A stretch of DNA of 31,956 nucleotides. It comes from an uncultured Gammaproteobacteria bacterium (GTDB lineage Bacteria; Pseudomonadota; Gammaproteobacteria; GCA-2729495). The notes below the pieces were generated by a model. That model made no database searches. It was given only the letters and a program-made list of their open reading frames with translations, and was not told the origin of the DNA. Shown piece by piece: positions 29,629 to 31,956 of the stretch (its first letter is position 1; each line of letters opens with the position of its first letter). The stretch is from contig CAMYJV010000045.1 in assembly GCA_947258805.1 (NCBI GenBank), positions 1 through 31,956 of the forward strand, given 5' to 3'. A program made the position numbers and the translations under genes.

Positions 29629-29663
29629 GATTGACTCTGGAACAGTAGAGGGATAGGGATTCT

Positions 29664-30524
29664 ATGGCCGGTGCCAAAGAAATTCGTACCAAGATCGGCA
29701 GCGTGAAAAACACGCAGAAGATCACTAAAGCCATGGAAATGGTGGCGGCGAGCAAGCTGCGCAAGACGCAGCATCGCATGGCGGCCGCACAGCCCTACGC
29801 GGACAAAATCCGCACGGTGATCGGTCACCTCTATGAAGCTAACCCCGACTATCGACATCCGTTCCTGGTAGAGCGTGAGATCAAGCGGGTGGGCTACATC
29901 CTGATAACGACCGACCGCGGCCTGTGTGGTGGTTTGAACGTGAACGAGTTCCGGCACGTCGTGCGTGAGCTGCGGGAATGGCAGGCCAAGGATGTCGAGG
30001 TGGACCTGTGCCTGATCGGGGCGAAGGGCGTGCAGTTCTTTCGCCGTTTCGATGTGAACGTGGTCGGCGCCACCACGCACATCGGCGAAGATCCGCGGCT
30101 CGGTGATCTGCTCGGTGCGATTCGCATCATGCTGGATGCCTATACCGAGGGCCGCGTCGATCGGGTGTTCCTGGTGCATAACGAGTATGTGAACACCATG
30201 ACCCAGCAGCCGCGCGACGTGACCCTGCTGCCGGTCGAGCCCATCGACAAGAGTGAGCTCGCGCAGCACTGGGATTACATCTACGAGCCCGGTGCAGTGG
30301 ACCTGCTCGACAGCGTGCTGATGCGCTACATCGAATCCCAGGTGTACCGCGGCGCGGTGGAAAACGTGGCCTGCGAGATGGCGGCGAAAATGGTAGCCAT
30401 GAAGGCCGCAACAGATAACGGCGGCAAGCTGATAGATCAGCTGCAGCTCGACTACAACAAGGCGCGCCAGGCTGCGATTACGCAGGAACTGTCAGAAATC
30501 GTCGGCGGCGCGGCGGCGGTTTAG
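29664..30524 (+). CDS. atpG: F1Fo ATP synthase subunit gamma
   Basis: Central shaft that couples ring rotation to catalysis. It has 286 residues (E. coli 287). The N-terminal coiled-coil helix [34 protein letters not shown] is diagnostic. [14 protein letters not shown] and the C-terminal helix [38 protein letters not shown] complete the family pattern. A purine-rich AGAGGGATAGGG precedes the ATG. An inverted REP pair separates it from atpD. Confidence 0.97.
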   Translation: MAGAKEIRTKIGSVKNTQKITKAMEMVAASKLRKTQHRMAAAQPYADKIRTVIGHLYEANPDYRHPFLVEREIKRVGYILITTDRGLCGGLNVNEFRHVVRELREWQAKDVEVDLCLIGAKGVQFFRRFDVNVVGATTHIGEDPRLGDLLGAIRIMLDAYTEGRVDRVFLVHNEYVNTMTQQPRDVTLLPVEPIDKSELAQHWDYIYEPGAVDLLDSVLMRYIESQVYRGAVENVACEMAAKMVAMKAATDNGGKLIDQLQLDYNKARQAAITQELSEIVGGAAAV

Positions 30525-30530
30525 TGTTGT

Positions 30531-31956
<1,426 letters not shown>

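Noticed and set aside
27455..29779. 774-codon minus-strand frame opposite atpH-atpA-atpG
   Set aside because: It spans three conserved plus-strand genes and shows no recognisable protein; it is a shadow frame.

Overview
This window is the chromosomal replication-origin neighbourhood of a high-GC bacterium, almost certainly a gammaproteobacterium. DnaA, GyrB, YidC, MnmE, MnmG, RsmG and the F1Fo subunits all resemble the E. coli/Pseudomonas forms. The gene order (gyrB-recF-dnaN-dnaA on the minus strand; rpmH-rnpA-yidC-mnmE-mnmG ... rsmG-parA-parB-atpIBEFHAGD on the plus strand) is the classic gammaproteobacterial oriC layout. Repeats with a GCGGCTTTAGCCGC core recall REP elements of Pseudomonas and Xanthomonas relatives. 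I cannot name the genus from sequence alone; an uncultured environmental lineage is my guess.

Layout. Positions 2-79 hold the last 25 codons of an unidentified plus-strand gene. Positions 80-6181 carry gyrB, recF, dnaN and dnaA in reverse orientation, with a 259-bp AT-rich, DnaA-box-bearing spacer (candidate oriC) between dnaN and dnaA. A strong promoter near 6277 drives rpmH-rnpA-yidC. A minus-strand alpha/beta hydrolase-OsmC fusion separates yidC from mnmE. A minus-strand membrane diguanylate cyclase separates mnmE from mnmG. Positions 14688-22725 hold a block not usually found here: an oligopeptide ABC transporter translationally coupled to mnmG, a SIMPL-domain protein, a di-haem cytochrome c and an AcuI/YhdH-type reductase. 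The conserved order then resumes with rsmG, parA and parB. After a promoter and a hairpin-rich leader comes the atp operon, cut by the window end inside atpD.

How the genes work together. DnaA, DnaN, RecF and GyrB start and support replication. ParA and ParB segregate the origin, and a perfect parS site lies inside recF, about 1.4 kb from the candidate oriC. RpmH, RnpA, YidC, MnmE and MnmG serve translation, RNA processing and membrane insertion. The atp operon encodes ATP synthase, whose Fo subunits are clients of YidC.

Oddities. As sequenced, two genes carry internal deletions that also shift the frame. dnaN, normally essential, lacks about 122 bp. The fused OppD/OppF ATPase gene lacks about 40 bp just after its first LSGG motif. 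Assembly error must be excluded before either is treated as biology. Other points of interest are the parS site(s) within recF, REP pairs placed inside the atp operon, and a terminator-like hairpin between the atp promoter and atpI. I saw no CRISPR array, tRNA, rRNA, insertion sequence or clearly new multi-gene system.
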